From the NCBI GenBank assembly GCA_902778145.1, contig CACYWW010000024.1:19082-83081 (forward strand): a stretch of DNA of 64,000 nt, read 5' to 3'. Both the position numbers and the translations under genes were made by a program. Shown here piece by piece: positions 39,257 to 49,345 of this stretch. Each line of letters starts with the position of its first letter. The stretch's first letter is position 1. A model generated the notes under the pieces. The model saw only the letters and a program-made list of their open reading frames with translations. It was not told the DNA's origin and ran no database searches. This DNA is from an uncultured Ruminococcus sp. (GTDB lineage: Bacteria; Bacillota; Clostridia; Oscillospirales; CAG-272).

Positions 39257-39751
39257 TTACCATTCGTATTTCGTCAGCTTCCCGTCCTCACGCAAGCCTT
39301 CAAAGTCTCTCTGCCTCAGCACCTCGTATACGGCGACGGCGACGGAGTTGGAGAGGTTGAGCGAGCGGAGGGTGTCCCTCATCGGGATGCGGACGCATTT
39401 TTCAGGGTTGGCGTACAAAAGCTCCTCCGGCAAGCCCTTCGTCTCCTTGCCGAAGACGATGAAAACGCGCTTCGGGTACGGCACGTCGGTATACGCGCGC
39501 GGCGCTTTCGTCGTATAAAAGAACATCGTCTCGTTTTTGTTTTTTTCGAGAAAGTCTTCAAGGCTGTCGTAATAAGTTATATCGAGCTTGTCCCAATAGT
39601 CGAGCCCGGCGCGCTTCAGCTTTCTGTCGTCGATCTCAAAACCCAGGGGCTTGACGAGGTGGAGCGACGCGCCCACCGCGGCGCACGTTCTTGCGATATT
39701 CCCCGTATTCTGCGGTATTTCCGGCTCGACGAGGACTATATTTATATCCAT
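39257..39751 (-). CDS. trmL: tRNA (cytidine/uridine-34 2'-O)-methyltransferase TrmL
   Basis: A 164-residue SPOUT methyltransferase modifying the wobble base of tRNA-Leu. It starts MDINIVLVEPEIPQNTGNIARTCAAVG. The trefoil knot motifs are FIVFGKETKGLPEELL, RIPM, and SLNLSNSVAVAVYEVLRQ. GGAGAAG precedes ATG 39751; the longer frame is not hydrophobic or conserved. Length is normal for the family. It is divergent from secA, with a 127-bp shared upstream region. Confidence 0.93.
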   Translation of the reverse strand: MDINIVLVEPEIPQNTGNIARTCAAVGASLHLVKPLGFEIDDRKLKRAGLDYWDKLDITYYDSLEDFLEKNKNETMFFYTTKAPRAYTDVPYPKRVFIVFGKETKGLPEELLYANPEKCVRIPMRDTLRSLNLSNSVAVAVYEVLRQRDFEGLREDGKLTKYEW

Positions 39752-39878
39752 AATAATACTTCTCCATGAAAATTTACAAAATTCGGTTTTATTGGCGCTT
39801 GCCGTTTTGTATAATAGCATATAATGGAGTATCAGTAAATCATCTTTTTTTAATAAAGTTCACCGGAGAAGTAAAAAA

Positions 39879-42623
39879 ATGGGACTCATCACAAAGATTT
39901 TCGGCACCTACAGCGAAAGACAGGTAAAAAAGATAATTCCGATCGTGGACCGCATCGAGGCGCTCGCCGACGAATACAAGGCGAAGACCGACGAGCAGCT
40001 GCGTGAGATGACAAACGTCCTCAAGGCGCGTCTCGCAAAAGGCGAGACGACGGACGACATACTGCCCGAGGCGTTCGCGACGGTACGCGAGGCGGCTGAC
40101 CGCGTGCTCGGCAAGCGCCCGTTCCGCGTCCAGCTCATAGGCGGCATCATCCTTCACCAGGGGCGTATAGCCGAGATGAAGACGGGCGAGGGCAAGACGC
40201 TCGCCGCAACGCTTCCCGCGTATCTGAACGCGCTGACGGGAAAGGGCGTGCACATAGTCACGGTAAACGACTATCTCGCCACGCGTGACAGCGAGGAAAT
40301 GGGCAGGATCTACAACTTTCTCGGGCTTTCCTGCGGTCTTATCGTTTCAAACGAGCGTGACAATAATGTAAAGCGTCAGGCGTACGCCGCCGACATAACA
40401 TACGGCACGAACAACGAATTCGGCTTCGACTATCTGCGCGACAACATGGTGACATACAAGGACCGCATGGTCCAGCGCGGACACGCGTACGCTATAGTGG
40501 ACGAGGTAGACTCGATACTGATAGACGAGGCGAGGACGCCGCTAATCATATCCGGCCCCGGCGAGAAGCCGACCGAGCTTTACGACCGCGCGGAGGCTTT
40601 CGTCAAGGGTCTGCGCATGTACAAAATGAAGGAGATAGACTCGAAGGAGGATATGGACTCCTCATCGATCTCCGACGAATACGACTACATCGTCGACGAG
40701 AAGGCGAAAACGTCCGTCCTGACGAAGCGCGGCATAGAACGCGCCGAGAAATATTTCAATCTTGAGAATTACGGCGACCCGGCGAACGCCGAGATAGCTC
40801 ATCATATAAACCAGGCGATCAGAGCTCACGGAAACTATCATATAGACGACGACTACGTCGTAAAGGACGGAGAGGTCATAATCGTCGACTCGTTCACCGG
40901 ACGTCTGATGTTCGGACGCCGTTACAACGAAGGCCTTCACCAGGCGATAGAGGCGAAAGAGGGCGTGCAGATCGAAAAGGAATCGAAGACACTCGCCACG
41001 ATCACGTTTCAGAACTACTTCCGCCTTTACGGCAAGCTCGCCGGTATGACCGGTACGGCGCTCACCGAGGACGAGGAATTCCGTGAGATCTACAACCTTG
41101 ACGTCGTCGAGATACCGACGAACAAGCCGATGATCAGGATCGACCGCGACGACGTCGTCTTCAAGAACATTTCATCAAAGCTCAACGCGATAATCGAGCA
41201 GATCAAGGAATGCCACGAAAAGGGCCAGCCGGTGCTCGTCGGCACGATAACGATAGACAAATCCGAGATGCTTTCGAAGCTCCTGAAGCGCGAGGGGATC
41301 GACCACGTCGTACTGAACGCCAAGTATCACGAGAAGGAAGCGGAGATCATAGCTCAGGCGGGCTGCCCCGGCGCCGTCACGATATCCACGAACATGGCGG
41401 GCCGCGGTACCGACATCATGCTCGGCGGCAACCCCGAATGGCTCGCAAAAGCCGAAATGAGAAAAATGGGCTATGAGGAGATAGTCATAGCTCAGGCGAC
41501 CGGTACATCTCAGTCCGCGGACGAGGAGGTCCTCAAAGCCCGCGAGGTGTTCCACGAGCTTTACAAAAAGCACCGTGAGGAGATAATACCGGCGTACGAA
41601 AAGGTCAAGGCGGCGGGCGGTCTGTTCATACTCGGCACGGAGCGCCATGAGTCGAGACGTATAGACAACCAGCTCCGCGGACGTGCCGGCCGTCAGGGCG
41701 ACCCCGGCGAATCGAGATTCTACATCTCCTTCGAGGACGATCTGATGCGTCTGTTCGGATCCGAGGACAGAATGAAGCACGCCGTTGCGCTCACGCCGGA
41801 CGGCGTTCCGATACAGGCAAAAATACTGACAAACGTCATAGAGAACGCGCAGAAGCGTCTTGAAAGCATCAACTTCGAACGCCGTAAGAACGTCCTTATG
41901 TTCGATGACGTCATGAATCAGCAGAGAAAGCAGATCTACGAGCAGAGGAACGAGATCCTGAACGACGGCGATATGCGCGAAAAGATCATGGATATGATCG
42001 AGCAGACCGTGGAGGACGCCGCCGCACGCTGCACCGCCTCCGACGACAAGTCCGAATGGGGCTTCGACGAGCTTCACAGCAAGTACCGCGGCATAATCCT
42101 GACGGACAGCGATTTCAGATTCACTCCCGAGGAGCTCCAGTCCGTCACGCGTGAGGAGATAGCCGACGAAATGAAGAAGCGCGCCCTCGCCCGTTACGCC
42201 GAGCAGGAGGCGATATTCGGCGATCAGATGCGCGAGATAGAGCGCGTGATACTGCTCACGACGCTCGACTCGCTGTGGATGGATCACATAGACGCGATGG
42301 ACGATGTGCGCGACGGTATAGGGCTGCAGTCGTATGCTCAGAGGAACCCCGTCACCGAGTTCAAGATAGCCGCGTCGGACGCGTTCGAGAACATGATAGA
42401 GGACATACGTGAAAACACCGTGCGCCGTATACTCTCCGTCCGTCCGAGGATGCAGATCAAACGCACCGAAGAGCGCGAGATGACGGCGGGTGCGCCCGAC
42501 AAGACCGTAAAGAAAAAACCGATCGTCAAGAAGACGAAGGTCGGACCGAACGATCCGTGTCCCTGCGGATCCGGTCTGAAATACAAGAAATGCTGCGGCA
42601 AACCGGGCTCCGGAAACAACTGA
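39879..42623 (+). CDS. secA: preprotein translocase ATPase SecA
   Basis: A 914-residue motor of the Sec pathway. NBD1 has GGIILHQGRIAEMKTGEGKT (Walker A at 100-107) and VDEVDSILIDEARTPLIISG. NBD2 has TISTNMAGRGTDI and LRGRAGRQGDPGES. The helical wing and scaffold follow (FERRKNVLMFDDVMNQQR). The zinc-binding SEC-C tail has CPCGSGLKYKKCC. GGAGAAG precedes ATG 39879. TATAAT-like hexamers lie at 39810-39815 and 39820-39825 but have no strong -35. It is one base before the next gene, so it heads the operon with truB and mfd. Confidence 0.98.
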   Translation: MGLITKIFGTYSERQVKKIIPIVDRIEALADEYKAKTDEQLREMTNVLKARLAKGETTDDILPEAFATVREAADRVLGKRPFRVQLIGGIILHQGRIAEMKTGEGKTLAATLPAYLNALTGKGVHIVTVNDYLATRDSEEMGRIYNFLGLSCGLIVSNERDNNVKRQAYAADITYGTNNEFGFDYLRDNMVTYKDRMVQRGHAYAIVDEVDSILIDEARTPLIISGPGEKPTELYDRAEAFVKGLRMYKMKEIDSKEDMDSSSISDEYDYIVDEKAKTSVLTKRGIERAEKYFNLENYGDPANAEIAHHINQAIRAHGNYHIDDDYVVKDGEVIIVDSFTGRLMFGRRYNEGLHQAIEAKEGVQIEKESKTLATITFQNYFRLYGKLAGMTGTALTEDEEFREIYNLDVVEIPTNKPMIRIDRDDVVFKNISSKLNAIIEQIKECHEKGQPVLVGTITIDKSEMLSKLLKREGIDHVVLNAKYHEKEAEIIAQAGCPGAVTISTNMAGRGTDIMLGGNPEWLAKAEMRKMGYEEIVIAQATGTSQSADEEVLKAREVFHELYKKHREEIIPAYEKVKAAGGLFILGTERHESRRIDNQLRGRAGRQGDPGESRFYISFEDDLMRLFGSEDRMKHAVALTPDGVPIQAKILTNVIENAQKRLESINFERRKNVLMFDDVMNQQRKQIYEQRNEILNDGDMREKIMDMIEQTVEDAAARCTASDDKSEWGFDELHSKYRGIILTDSDFRFTPEELQSVTREEIADEMKKRALARYAEQEAIFGDQMREIERVILLTTLDSLWMDHIDAMDDVRDGIGLQSYAQRNPVTEFKIAASDAFENMIEDIRENTVRRILSVRPRMQIKRTEEREMTAGAPDKTVKKKPIVKKTKVGPNDPCPCGSGLKYKKCCGKPGSGNN

Positions 42624-42624
42624 T

Positions 42625-43251
42625 ATGGGATTCGGCATAATATTCATAGGATATATTTTCACGGTATTCGACATGGGCTTCATTGTAAATGAAGCCCTTC
42701 TCGTGCTTGTATGCAAGATACTCTGCCTCATAGGATACGTTGTGATGACGTGGGGCGTGCGCAAATACTCACGCTATTCAAAATACGCCGTTTATTCCCT
42801 GTTTGCCTCCGCCGCACTCACGGTGCTTATGCTCGGCGAGGCGGTGATACAGGCGCTGTGGTTCTCGAAGATCATGAGTCAGTCTGTCATGACCGGGATA
42901 AGAACATATCTTTTCACCGTTATCGCCGTGGCGTACGCCGCCTGTCACGTGACTCTCATGTTCGCTATATACGATACCGGCAGGGAGACGGAGTGTGAGA
43001 AGGTCAAAAAAGCCGGTATAAGATCGGTCGCGGCTACGGCGGCGTTCTGCATCGTCAACATCGCGGATTCACTGCCTCTTTCGCTCGGCGGCGCGTTTTC
43101 AGTGATAAGATACGCGCTTTTCGTCATACTCACGCTTATAAACGCGCATACCGTATACACGGCGTACAGATATATTTGTCTTGACACGGAGCTCGAAGCC
43201 GAGCGTGCCGAGGCGCTGAAGGAAAGGACATTCGGCAAAGGAAATAAATAA
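42625..43251 (+). CDS. polytopic membrane protein of unknown function
   Basis: A 208-residue protein with about six helices (roughly residues 2-22, 28-46, 52-76, 88-112, 128-150 and 155-180) and a charged C-terminal helix. No motif is recognised. It is wedged between secA (one-base gap) and truB (one-base overlap, TAATG), so it must be co-translated. Its fixed place in a housekeeping operon suggests an envelope role, but that is inference. Confidence 0.7.
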   Translation: MGFGIIFIGYIFTVFDMGFIVNEALLVLVCKILCLIGYVVMTWGVRKYSRYSKYAVYSLFASAALTVLMLGEAVIQALWFSKIMSQSVMTGIRTYLFTVIAVAYAACHVTLMFAIYDTGRETECEKVKKAGIRSVAATAAFCIVNIADSLPLSLGGAFSVIRYALFVILTLINAHTVYTAYRYICLDTELEAERAEALKERTFGKGNK

Positions 43252-44147
43252 TGGAACCGGACGGCATACTTCTGATAGACAAGCCGCAGGGGATAACGTC
43301 GCACGACGCGGTCTTCCGCCTGCGGCGCCTTTTGCGTACAAAAAAGACCGGACACACGGGCACGCTCGACCCGGATGCGACCGGTCTTCTCGTCGTACTC
43401 GCCGGACGCGCGGCGAAAGCCGCGGAATACATAACCGCAAACGATAAAACATATGAGGCGACACTGAAGCTCGGGCTTGCGACGGATACTCAGGACATTA
43501 CCGGCACCATGATCAGCCGTTCGGACGATCTGCCGGAGCCGGAAGAGGTGATCGTCGCCGCCAAGTCGTTCACGGGCGTATATTCTCAGATACCGCCGAT
43601 GTATTCCGCACTCAAGCGCGACGGAAGAAAGCTCGTTGATCTCGCTCGGCGCGGGATCGAGATCGAGCGCGAGGCGCGTGAGGTGAATATAAGCGAGCTC
43701 GACGCGGCTCCGCTCGGCGACGGACTTTATTCTCTGAAGGTCAGCTGCTCCGGCGGCACATATATCCGCACGCTCTGCGACGATATCGGAAAAAAGCTCG
43801 GCTGCGGCGGATGTATGGCGTCGCTCCGTCGCCTCCGCTCCGGCGGATACGACGTAAAGGACGCGATACCTTTGAAGGATTGCGAGTCTCTTTCATATGA
43901 ACAGCTTTGCGGAAGGCTGATCCCGACGGAAACGCTTTTCGCCGATTTGCCCGTGCTCACGCTCGGCGGCTTCTTCCTGAAGCTTTGCAAAAGCGGATGC
44001 GAGATATACGAGAAAAAGATCGGCGTATCGTACGCGCCGGGCACAAGGCTGCGCTTATACGATGAAGACGGATTCTTCGCTTTAGGCGAAGTCCGTGAAT
44101 ACGAGGAAGGCGCGGCGGTAAAAAGCATCAAGGTATTCAGATTATGA
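43251..44147 (+). CDS. truB: tRNA pseudouridine-55 synthase
   Basis: A 298-residue enzyme that makes pseudouridine 55 in the T-loop of tRNAs. The catalytic Asp 40 is in the motif [14 protein letters not shown], with the start [17 protein letters not shown]. Other motifs are [31 protein letters not shown] and [15 protein letters not shown]. Its stop overlaps the mfd start (ATGA 44144-44147). Confidence 0.97.
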   Translation: MEPDGILLIDKPQGITSHDAVFRLRRLLRTKKTGHTGTLDPDATGLLVVLAGRAAKAAEYITANDKTYEATLKLGLATDTQDITGTMISRSDDLPEPEEVIVAAKSFTGVYSQIPPMYSALKRDGRKLVDLARRGIEIEREAREVNISELDAAPLGDGLYSLKVSCSGGTYIRTLCDDIGKKLGCGGCMASLRRLRSGGYDVKDAIPLKDCESLSYEQLCGRLIPTETLFADLPVLTLGGFFLKLCKSGCEIYEKKIGVSYAPGTRLRLYDEDGFFALGEVREYEEGAAVKSIKVFRL

Positions 44148-47100
44148 ACGTTATAAAAGAGCTCTTCCGCGGCATCGGCGAGTATCAGGCGCTTTTGCAA
44201 AGCCGCAGGGAGATGATAAAATATGAAAAAGCGCGGCCGCTGCTCGCGACCGGTCTTTCAGACGGCGGCAGATACGCGCTTTACGCCTGCCTCTGCGAGG
44301 ATACGGCGGATGACTGCGGAAAGCCGGCGCTTATCATCTGCGGAGATGAAAAAGAGGCGCTGAAAATAAACACCGCTCTCACCGAGCTCGGACTGTCATG
44401 CCTTTCGTATCCGGAACGTGATTTTTCCCTCCGCAACGTATCATGCTCGCACGAATACGAGCAGGAACGAATAGGCGTCCTGACCGCGGCGCTCGACGGC
44501 GCGGCAGACTGCGTGATAGCGACGCCGTCCGCCGTCCTCCAGTACACGATGCCTCCGGAATATCTTTCGGCGCACAGACGGACGTATTCTCAGGATGACA
44601 CGCTCGACATCGCGGAATTCTCGGCGTATCTCACCGACTGCGGCTACAATCGCGTCACTGCGGTGGACGGCGCCGGTCAGTTCGCGGTGCGCGGCGGGAT
44701 AATAGACGTTTTTCCGCCCGGGGTTCCGGATCCGTTCCGTATGGAGCTTTTCGGGGATATGATAGACAGTCTCGGATCGTTCGACATCATCTCACAGCGC
44801 AGGACAGAGAACGTCCCGTCCTTCACCGTGTGTCCCGTGCGCGAGACGCTCGTCGATCCGAACAGCCGTGACGTGATCGCCGCGGCGATCCGTTCACAGA
44901 TGAAAAAAACGGCGCGTGAGGAAACGAAGAAGCTTCTGACATCCGAGCTCGACGCGCTCGACGCGGCGGCGGTGCCGGATTTCGCCGACAAATACATAGA
45001 TCTCATTTACCCGCAAAAAACTACTCTGCTCGATTATTTCCGCGACTCTCTCATCATCTGCGACTCTCCGAACGATATATCGGACAGGATAAAGGGCTCC
45101 GCGAAGGCGGACGAGCTTTCCGCATCTCTTATGATCGAGCACGGCGAGATCGCCGGAAAATACGCGGAATACCGCGCCTCCGAGGCTTTCTTTTTCTCCC
45201 GCGTCGAGTCGACGGCATCTGTATTCGCCGATAATTTCTCATCCTCCGGCAAAAGATACGGCGGGATATTCCGCTTCCGCACCACTTCTCCGCTCTCATA
45301 TAACGACAGCTTCGACCTTTTGCATGACGACGTGAGCCGGTATATCGCCGCAAAATGGGCGGTGATCCTGCTTTGCGAGAACGAGAGCGTGGCGAAGGCT
45401 TATTCGGATACGCTGTACGAGCTCGGCACCGTCGCGCCGTACATCAGAGCGGAAAACGCGCCTCCCGTCGATTCGCTTTACGGCAGGATCCACATCGTTT
45501 ATCCCGGCGGTGCGGCGGGCTTTATATCCGAGCAGTCGCGTTTCGCCGTCATATCTCTGTGCCGTCAGAAAAGTCTGTACGGCCGCGCGATGGTAAAACG
45601 CCGCACGGCGAAAAAGAAACAGATATCAGCAAAGGAACGTCTTCTTTCATACTCCGATCTGCAGCCGGGCGATTACGTCGTACACGACACGCACGGCATA
45701 GGGGTTTTTGTCGGTATAAAAACGCTCGACGGCTACGACGGCTGCCGCCGCGACTTCCTTCATATAAAATACGCCGACAACGGCGTGCTGTACGTCCCGT
45801 GCGACAGGCTCGATTCCCTGTCGAAATATATCGGCGCCGGCGCCGACGACGGCACTGTCAGACTCAACAAAATGGGCTCGGCGGACTGGGGCAAGGCAAA
45901 AGCCCGCGTGAAAGCCGCGGCAAAGGAGATGGCGGGCGAGCTTATAGCGCTTTACGCCAAGCGTCTCAGAAAGCCCGGCATCGCCTTCAGCGAGGACGAC
46001 GATCTTCAGTCGCAGTTCGAGGCGGCGTTCGAGTATGAGGAGACGGACGGACAGATCGCCGCGGCGGCGGATATCAAGCGCGATATGACAGCGCCTCACC
46101 CGATGGACAGACTTCTCTGCGGCGACGTCGGCTTCGGCAAAACGGAGGTCGCGCTCCGCGCCGCATTCAAGGCGGCGGCGGACGGATATCAGGTCGCCGT
46201 GCTCGTGCCGACGACGATTCTCGCGCTGCAGCATTACGAGACGATCACGTCGCGAATGCGCGGATTTGCCGTCACGGTCGATATGATATCGCGGTTCAGG
46301 ACCGCGAAGCAGCAGACCGAAACGCTGAAAAAGCTCAAACGCGGAGATGTGGACATAATCGTCGGCACGCACAGGCTTTTGTCCGATGACGTGCAGTTCA
46401 AAAAGCTCGGGCTGATAATCGTGGACGAGGAGCAGAGATTCGGCGTGGCACACAAAGAAAAGCTGAAAAAGCTGTCTGAGATGGCGGACGTGCTTACGCT
46501 CACCGCGACGCCGATACCGCGCACGCTGAATATGGCGATATCCGGCATTCGTGACATGAGCATCCTCGACGAGGCGCCGATGGACCGTCTGCCGCCGCAG
46601 ACGTACGTGCTGGAATATGATGAAACGCTCATATCCGACGCGATAAAAAAGGAGCTGCGGCGCGGCGGACAGGTGTTTTACCTGTACAACAACACTGAGT
46701 CCATAGATCAGTGCGCCGCGCGAGTGCGGGAGATGTGTCCCGAGGCGACTGTCGTCACGGCTCACGGGAAGATGGACAAGGAGGAGCTGTCGGACATCTG
46801 GCGCGACGTGCTCAACGGAAGCATCGACGTTCTCGTATGTACGACGATCATCGAGACGGGGGTAGACGTGCCGAACGCGAACACGCTTATAATCGAGGAC
46901 GCGGACAGGCTCGGACTTTCACAGCTGCATCAGATCCGCGGAAGGATCGGACGGAGCAACCGCAGATCCTACGCGTATTTCACGTACAAGCCTTATAAAT
47001 CACTGTCGGAGATCGCCGAAAAACGGCTCGAGGCGATAAGAGAATACACGGAATTCGGCTCGGGCTTCAAAATAGCTCTGCGCGACCTCGAGATCCGCGG

Positions 47101-47644
47101 CGCGGGAGACATACTCGGCGCGGAACAGCACGGACACATCGACACGGTCGGATACGATATGTATATAAAGCTTCTGAATGAAGCCGTGCTCGAGGAGCAG
47201 GGGCAGACGGTGACGCCGCCGAAGGAATGCACGGTGAACGTGCAGTTCTCCGCGTATATACCGAAAACTTATATCAGATCCGATAATCTGCGTATCGAAA
47301 TGTATAAAAAGATATCGCACATCACCTCGCCCGAGGATCTTGACGACGTGGCGGACGAGCTGATGGACCGCTTCGGCGAATTTCCGCCGCTTGTGGACAA
47401 TCTGATCTACATTTCTCTGCTCCGCGCGCTCGGCGTAAAGCTGAACGTGGAGAGGATCGACCAGCGCGACGGCAAGATCGTTCTGACGCCGTACGCGTTC
47501 GACGCCGAAAAGTGGGTCGTGATAACGTCACAGTCGGGCGGCAGACTCATGATCTCACCGGGAAAACCCCCGTCGCTGTCGTTCCGTCTGAAACAAAAAG
47601 AGAACGCTCTTCACGTTCTCTGCGATATCCTGTCAAAAGAATAG
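44144..47644 (+). CDS. mfd: transcription-repair coupling factor Mfd
   Basis: A 1166-residue translocase that removes RNA polymerase stalled at lesions and recruits UvrA. An N-terminal UvrB-like part (about 1-350) contains AQFAVRGGIIDVFPPG-like sequence. The polymerase-interaction domain is at about 490-560 (LQPGDYVVHDTHGIGVFVGI). The SF2 motor has Walker A GDVGFGKT (about 660) and DEEQRFGV (about 760). RecG-like TRG motifs follow (SQLHQIRGRIGRS, ALRDLEIRGAGDILGAEQHGH), and the C-terminal D7 domain is at about 1040-1166. Length is normal. It is the last gene of the secA operon. Confidence 0.98.
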   Translation: MNVIKELFRGIGEYQALLQSRREMIKYEKARPLLATGLSDGGRYALYACLCEDTADDCGKPALIICGDEKEALKINTALTELGLSCLSYPERDFSLRNVSCSHEYEQERIGVLTAALDGAADCVIATPSAVLQYTMPPEYLSAHRRTYSQDDTLDIAEFSAYLTDCGYNRVTAVDGAGQFAVRGGIIDVFPPGVPDPFRMELFGDMIDSLGSFDIISQRRTENVPSFTVCPVRETLVDPNSRDVIAAAIRSQMKKTAREETKKLLTSELDALDAAAVPDFADKYIDLIYPQKTTLLDYFRDSLIICDSPNDISDRIKGSAKADELSASLMIEHGEIAGKYAEYRASEAFFFSRVESTASVFADNFSSSGKRYGGIFRFRTTSPLSYNDSFDLLHDDVSRYIAAKWAVILLCENESVAKAYSDTLYELGTVAPYIRAENAPPVDSLYGRIHIVYPGGAAGFISEQSRFAVISLCRQKSLYGRAMVKRRTAKKKQISAKERLLSYSDLQPGDYVVHDTHGIGVFVGIKTLDGYDGCRRDFLHIKYADNGVLYVPCDRLDSLSKYIGAGADDGTVRLNKMGSADWGKAKARVKAAAKEMAGELIALYAKRLRKPGIAFSEDDDLQSQFEAAFEYEETDGQIAAAADIKRDMTAPHPMDRLLCGDVGFGKTEVALRAAFKAAADGYQVAVLVPTTILALQHYETITSRMRGFAVTVDMISRFRTAKQQTETLKKLKRGDVDIIVGTHRLLSDDVQFKKLGLIIVDEEQRFGVAHKEKLKKLSEMADVLTLTATPIPRTLNMAISGIRDMSILDEAPMDRLPPQTYVLEYDETLISDAIKKELRRGGQVFYLYNNTESIDQCAARVREMCPEATVVTAHGKMDKEELSDIWRDVLNGSIDVLVCTTIIETGVDVPNANTLIIEDADRLGLSQLHQIRGRIGRSNRRSYAYFTYKPYKSLSEIAEKRLEAIREYTEFGSGFKIALRDLEIRGAGDILGAEQHGHIDTVGYDMYIKLLNEAVLEEQGQTVTPPKECTVNVQFSAYIPKTYIRSDNLRIEMYKKISHITSPEDLDDVADELMDRFGEFPPLVDNLIYISLLRALGVKLNVERIDQRDGKIVLTPYAFDAEKWVVITSQSGGRLMISPGKPPSLSFRLKQKENALHVLCDILSKE

Positions 47645-47698
47645 GCTCCCTCCTTGAGGGAGCTGTCGGCGCAGCCGACTGAGGGAGTTATTCTTCAA
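47644..47698 (+). repeat. dispersed palindromic repeat B, second copy
   Basis: It has the same order as 1961-2018: GGCTCCCTCC, GGGAGCTGTCGGCG, CAGCCGAC, TGAGGGAGTTATTC. It starts at the mfd stop codon. A further CTCCCTC-CGC-GAGGGAG hairpin follows near 47722-47739. Confidence 0.7.
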
Positions 47699-47745
47699 AT
47701 CGCGTCTCCGCCGTTTGATCAACTCCCTCCGCGAGGGAGCATAAA

Positions 47746-47798
47746 GGCGCAAGCCTGCCGGGGGAGTTTTCCCGGCACGGCTTGCGCCGCGCTTTTTT
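47746..47798 (+). terminator. terminator of the secA-mfd operon
   Basis: GGCGCAAGCC (47746-47755), T, GCCGGG, loop, CCCGGC, AC, GGCTTGCGCC (47779-47788), then GCGCTTTTTTA. The T-run overlaps the stop of the convergent GDSL gene. Confidence 0.88.
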
Positions 47799-48369
47799 AT
47801 TTCAGAAGAGTATCCGCGAAAACGCGCGCGATAAGCTTCGAGCCGTATTCGGACGGATGGCTGCCGTCCGGGTCGAAGACCGGCTCGCCGCGTCTGTAAG
47901 CCTCGTGGAAGCGTTCGCCCGCCGGGACAAGGATCGCGCCGTGCTCCGCCGCGCCTTTGCCGTAAGATTCATTGAGCTTCGTCTGCATAAGATCGTGATC
48001 CCAGCCGAGCTGTGTAAGCTCACCCGAGTGATCGGCGCGTCCCCACGTCTCGTAAAGCACGGGCTTCGCTCCGTTTTCACGGACGAATACCATGAGACGG
48101 CGCAAAGAGTCGAGGAAAAGCTCCGGATCGGACGCCGGTCTTACGCTCTGCTCCTGCATTACGACGTAGTCGTATTTCTTCTCGCGCAGCAGCTCTTTCG
48201 CACGGCGCCCGAATTCGTTTCCGTCCGACAAAAACTGCTCAAGGGTGTAGCCGCCCGCGGTAACGCTGTCAACGTCGCACTCCGCGCCCCTTCCCCTGCA
48301 CTCCGCCTCAAATAACTTCGGCATATCGTAAAAATACGTGTAACTGTTCCCGATAAATAAAACTTTCAT
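47797..48369 (-). CDS. SGNH/GDSL hydrolase family protein
   Basis: A 190-residue protein. The SGNH fold is shown by block I FIGNSYTYFYDMP (catalytic Ser in GNSYT), block II glycine in SVTAGGYTLEQFL, QEQSVRPA, and block V DPDGSHPSEYGS with the Asp/His pair. There is no signal peptide, so it is a cytoplasmic esterase-like hydrolase, substrate unknown. It is transcribed alone, between two terminators. Confidence 0.85.
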   Translation of the reverse strand: MKVLFIGNSYTYFYDMPKLFEAECRGRGAECDVDSVTAGGYTLEQFLSDGNEFGRRAKELLREKKYDYVVMQEQSVRPASDPELFLDSLRRLMVFVRENGAKPVLYETWGRADHSGELTQLGWDHDLMQTKLNESYGKGAAEHGAILVPAGERFHEAYRRGEPVFDPDGSHPSEYGSKLIARVFADTLLK

Positions 48370-48425
48370 AATATCGCCTCCATTGCCTCACCATTATACC
48401 CCCTCCCGCCATATTTGTCAATAAG

Positions 48426-48453
48426 AAAAACGCAAGGTCACCCTTGCGTTTTT
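48426..48453. terminator. bidirectional intrinsic terminator
   Basis: AAAAACGCAAGG (48426-48437), loop TCAC, CCTTGCGTTTTT (48442-48453). It is U-rich on both sides and lies after the AT-rich secreted pair on the minus strand. Confidence 0.88.
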
Positions 48454-48481
48454 TTGTACTCAAACGGAAAGTTATTGCTTT

Positions 48482-49345
48482 TTAATAGAAGACGTTTCTG
48501 AAGAACGCCTCATTTTTCAGCATTTCCGGTAAATAGTACGTTATTGTTTTGCAAACTTTATCTGTTAGTTTGCCATATTCTTTGATTTTCTCAGTTGTAT
48601 TCACTCCACCATCGCTTCTGACGATTTTTTCAAATTCTGCATTCTCTCTTTCCAAACGATTGACAAGTTGCCTAAACTTATGAGTATTTGTTTGATTTTT
48701 GAACACCACTTTTATATGTATAAGCAACTCATCAATTATATCATTTTTATCCGTGCTGTGCCTGCCGCCAACTTCCATTATATTTTTAGCTTCACTATGC
48801 TTTATCTCAGCATCGCTTTTCCCATCCGTATCACATTTTCTGTCACCCAGAAGGTGAATATAATAAATGATGGCAGCAAAACTATCCTTCTGTTGTGTAC
48901 TGTCAAATTTAAAGATTCTATCTACAGTGTTCAAAAGTATAGTTTTTCTGATGTTCCAATTGGCTTTGTCATTCAGATAGTTGTGATTCCAACCGAGATG
49001 AGTATATGCTCTATGCGATGAATTTCCTGAAAAGTCAATCTCATTTATGCTGACGGGAAGTCCTGTAACTTTTAAACTTTTAAGATGTTCAAGATTCTTG
49101 CTGCCTTTACCATTATACTGATCAAGAACAAGATATGACGCATCCTCAAGCATCAGAAGATTTTCATTCTCTTTATCTTCAATATACTTTTCTCCATAGT
49201 ATTTGAAGAAACTTTTTTTGAATAAGCTGTTCCTCATCATTCTGTTGTGTTCTTCTGAATCAAACGCTTTTATAACTGTCGTTTGAAAGAGATTAAAAAC
49301 AATAAGAATAGATGAGATAATCCGGAACAATATCTTTTTTTTCAT
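48482..49345 (-). CDS. secreted protein with phospholipase C/S1-P1-like His pattern
   Basis: A 287-residue protein. A signal peptide (about residues 1-27) is followed directly by DSEEHNRMM. Further His/Asp clusters are SSHRAYTHLGWNHNY, AAIIYYIHLLGDRKC and GGRHSTDKNDI. The spacing and HxxxD-like pattern recall zinc-dependent phospholipase C and S1/P1 nucleases, where an early His and later HxxxD groups bind three zinc ions. The match is loose and unproven. The gene is distinctly AT-rich. It overlaps the lipoprotein gene before it (ATGA 49342-49345), so the two are coupled. Confidence 0.65.
   Translation of the reverse strand: MKKKILFRIISSILIVFNLFQTTVIKAFDSEEHNRMMRNSLFKKSFFKYYGEKYIEDKENENLLMLEDASYLVLDQYNGKGSKNLEHLKSLKVTGLPVSINEIDFSGNSSHRAYTHLGWNHNYLNDKANWNIRKTILLNTVDRIFKFDSTQQKDSFAAIIYYIHLLGDRKCDTDGKSDAEIKHSEAKNIMEVGGRHSTDKNDIIDELLIHIKVVFKNQTNTHKFRQLVNRLERENAEFEKIVRSDGGVNTTEKIKEYGKLTDKVCKTITYYLPEMLKNEAFFRNVFY

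Noticed and set aside
41175-42764. 529-codon minus-strand frame over secA
   Set aside because: It is antisense to secA, Arg/His-rich and without motifs; a typical GC shadow.
45647-46765. 372-codon minus-strand frame over mfd
   Set aside because: It is antisense to the conserved motor domain and lacks any signal.
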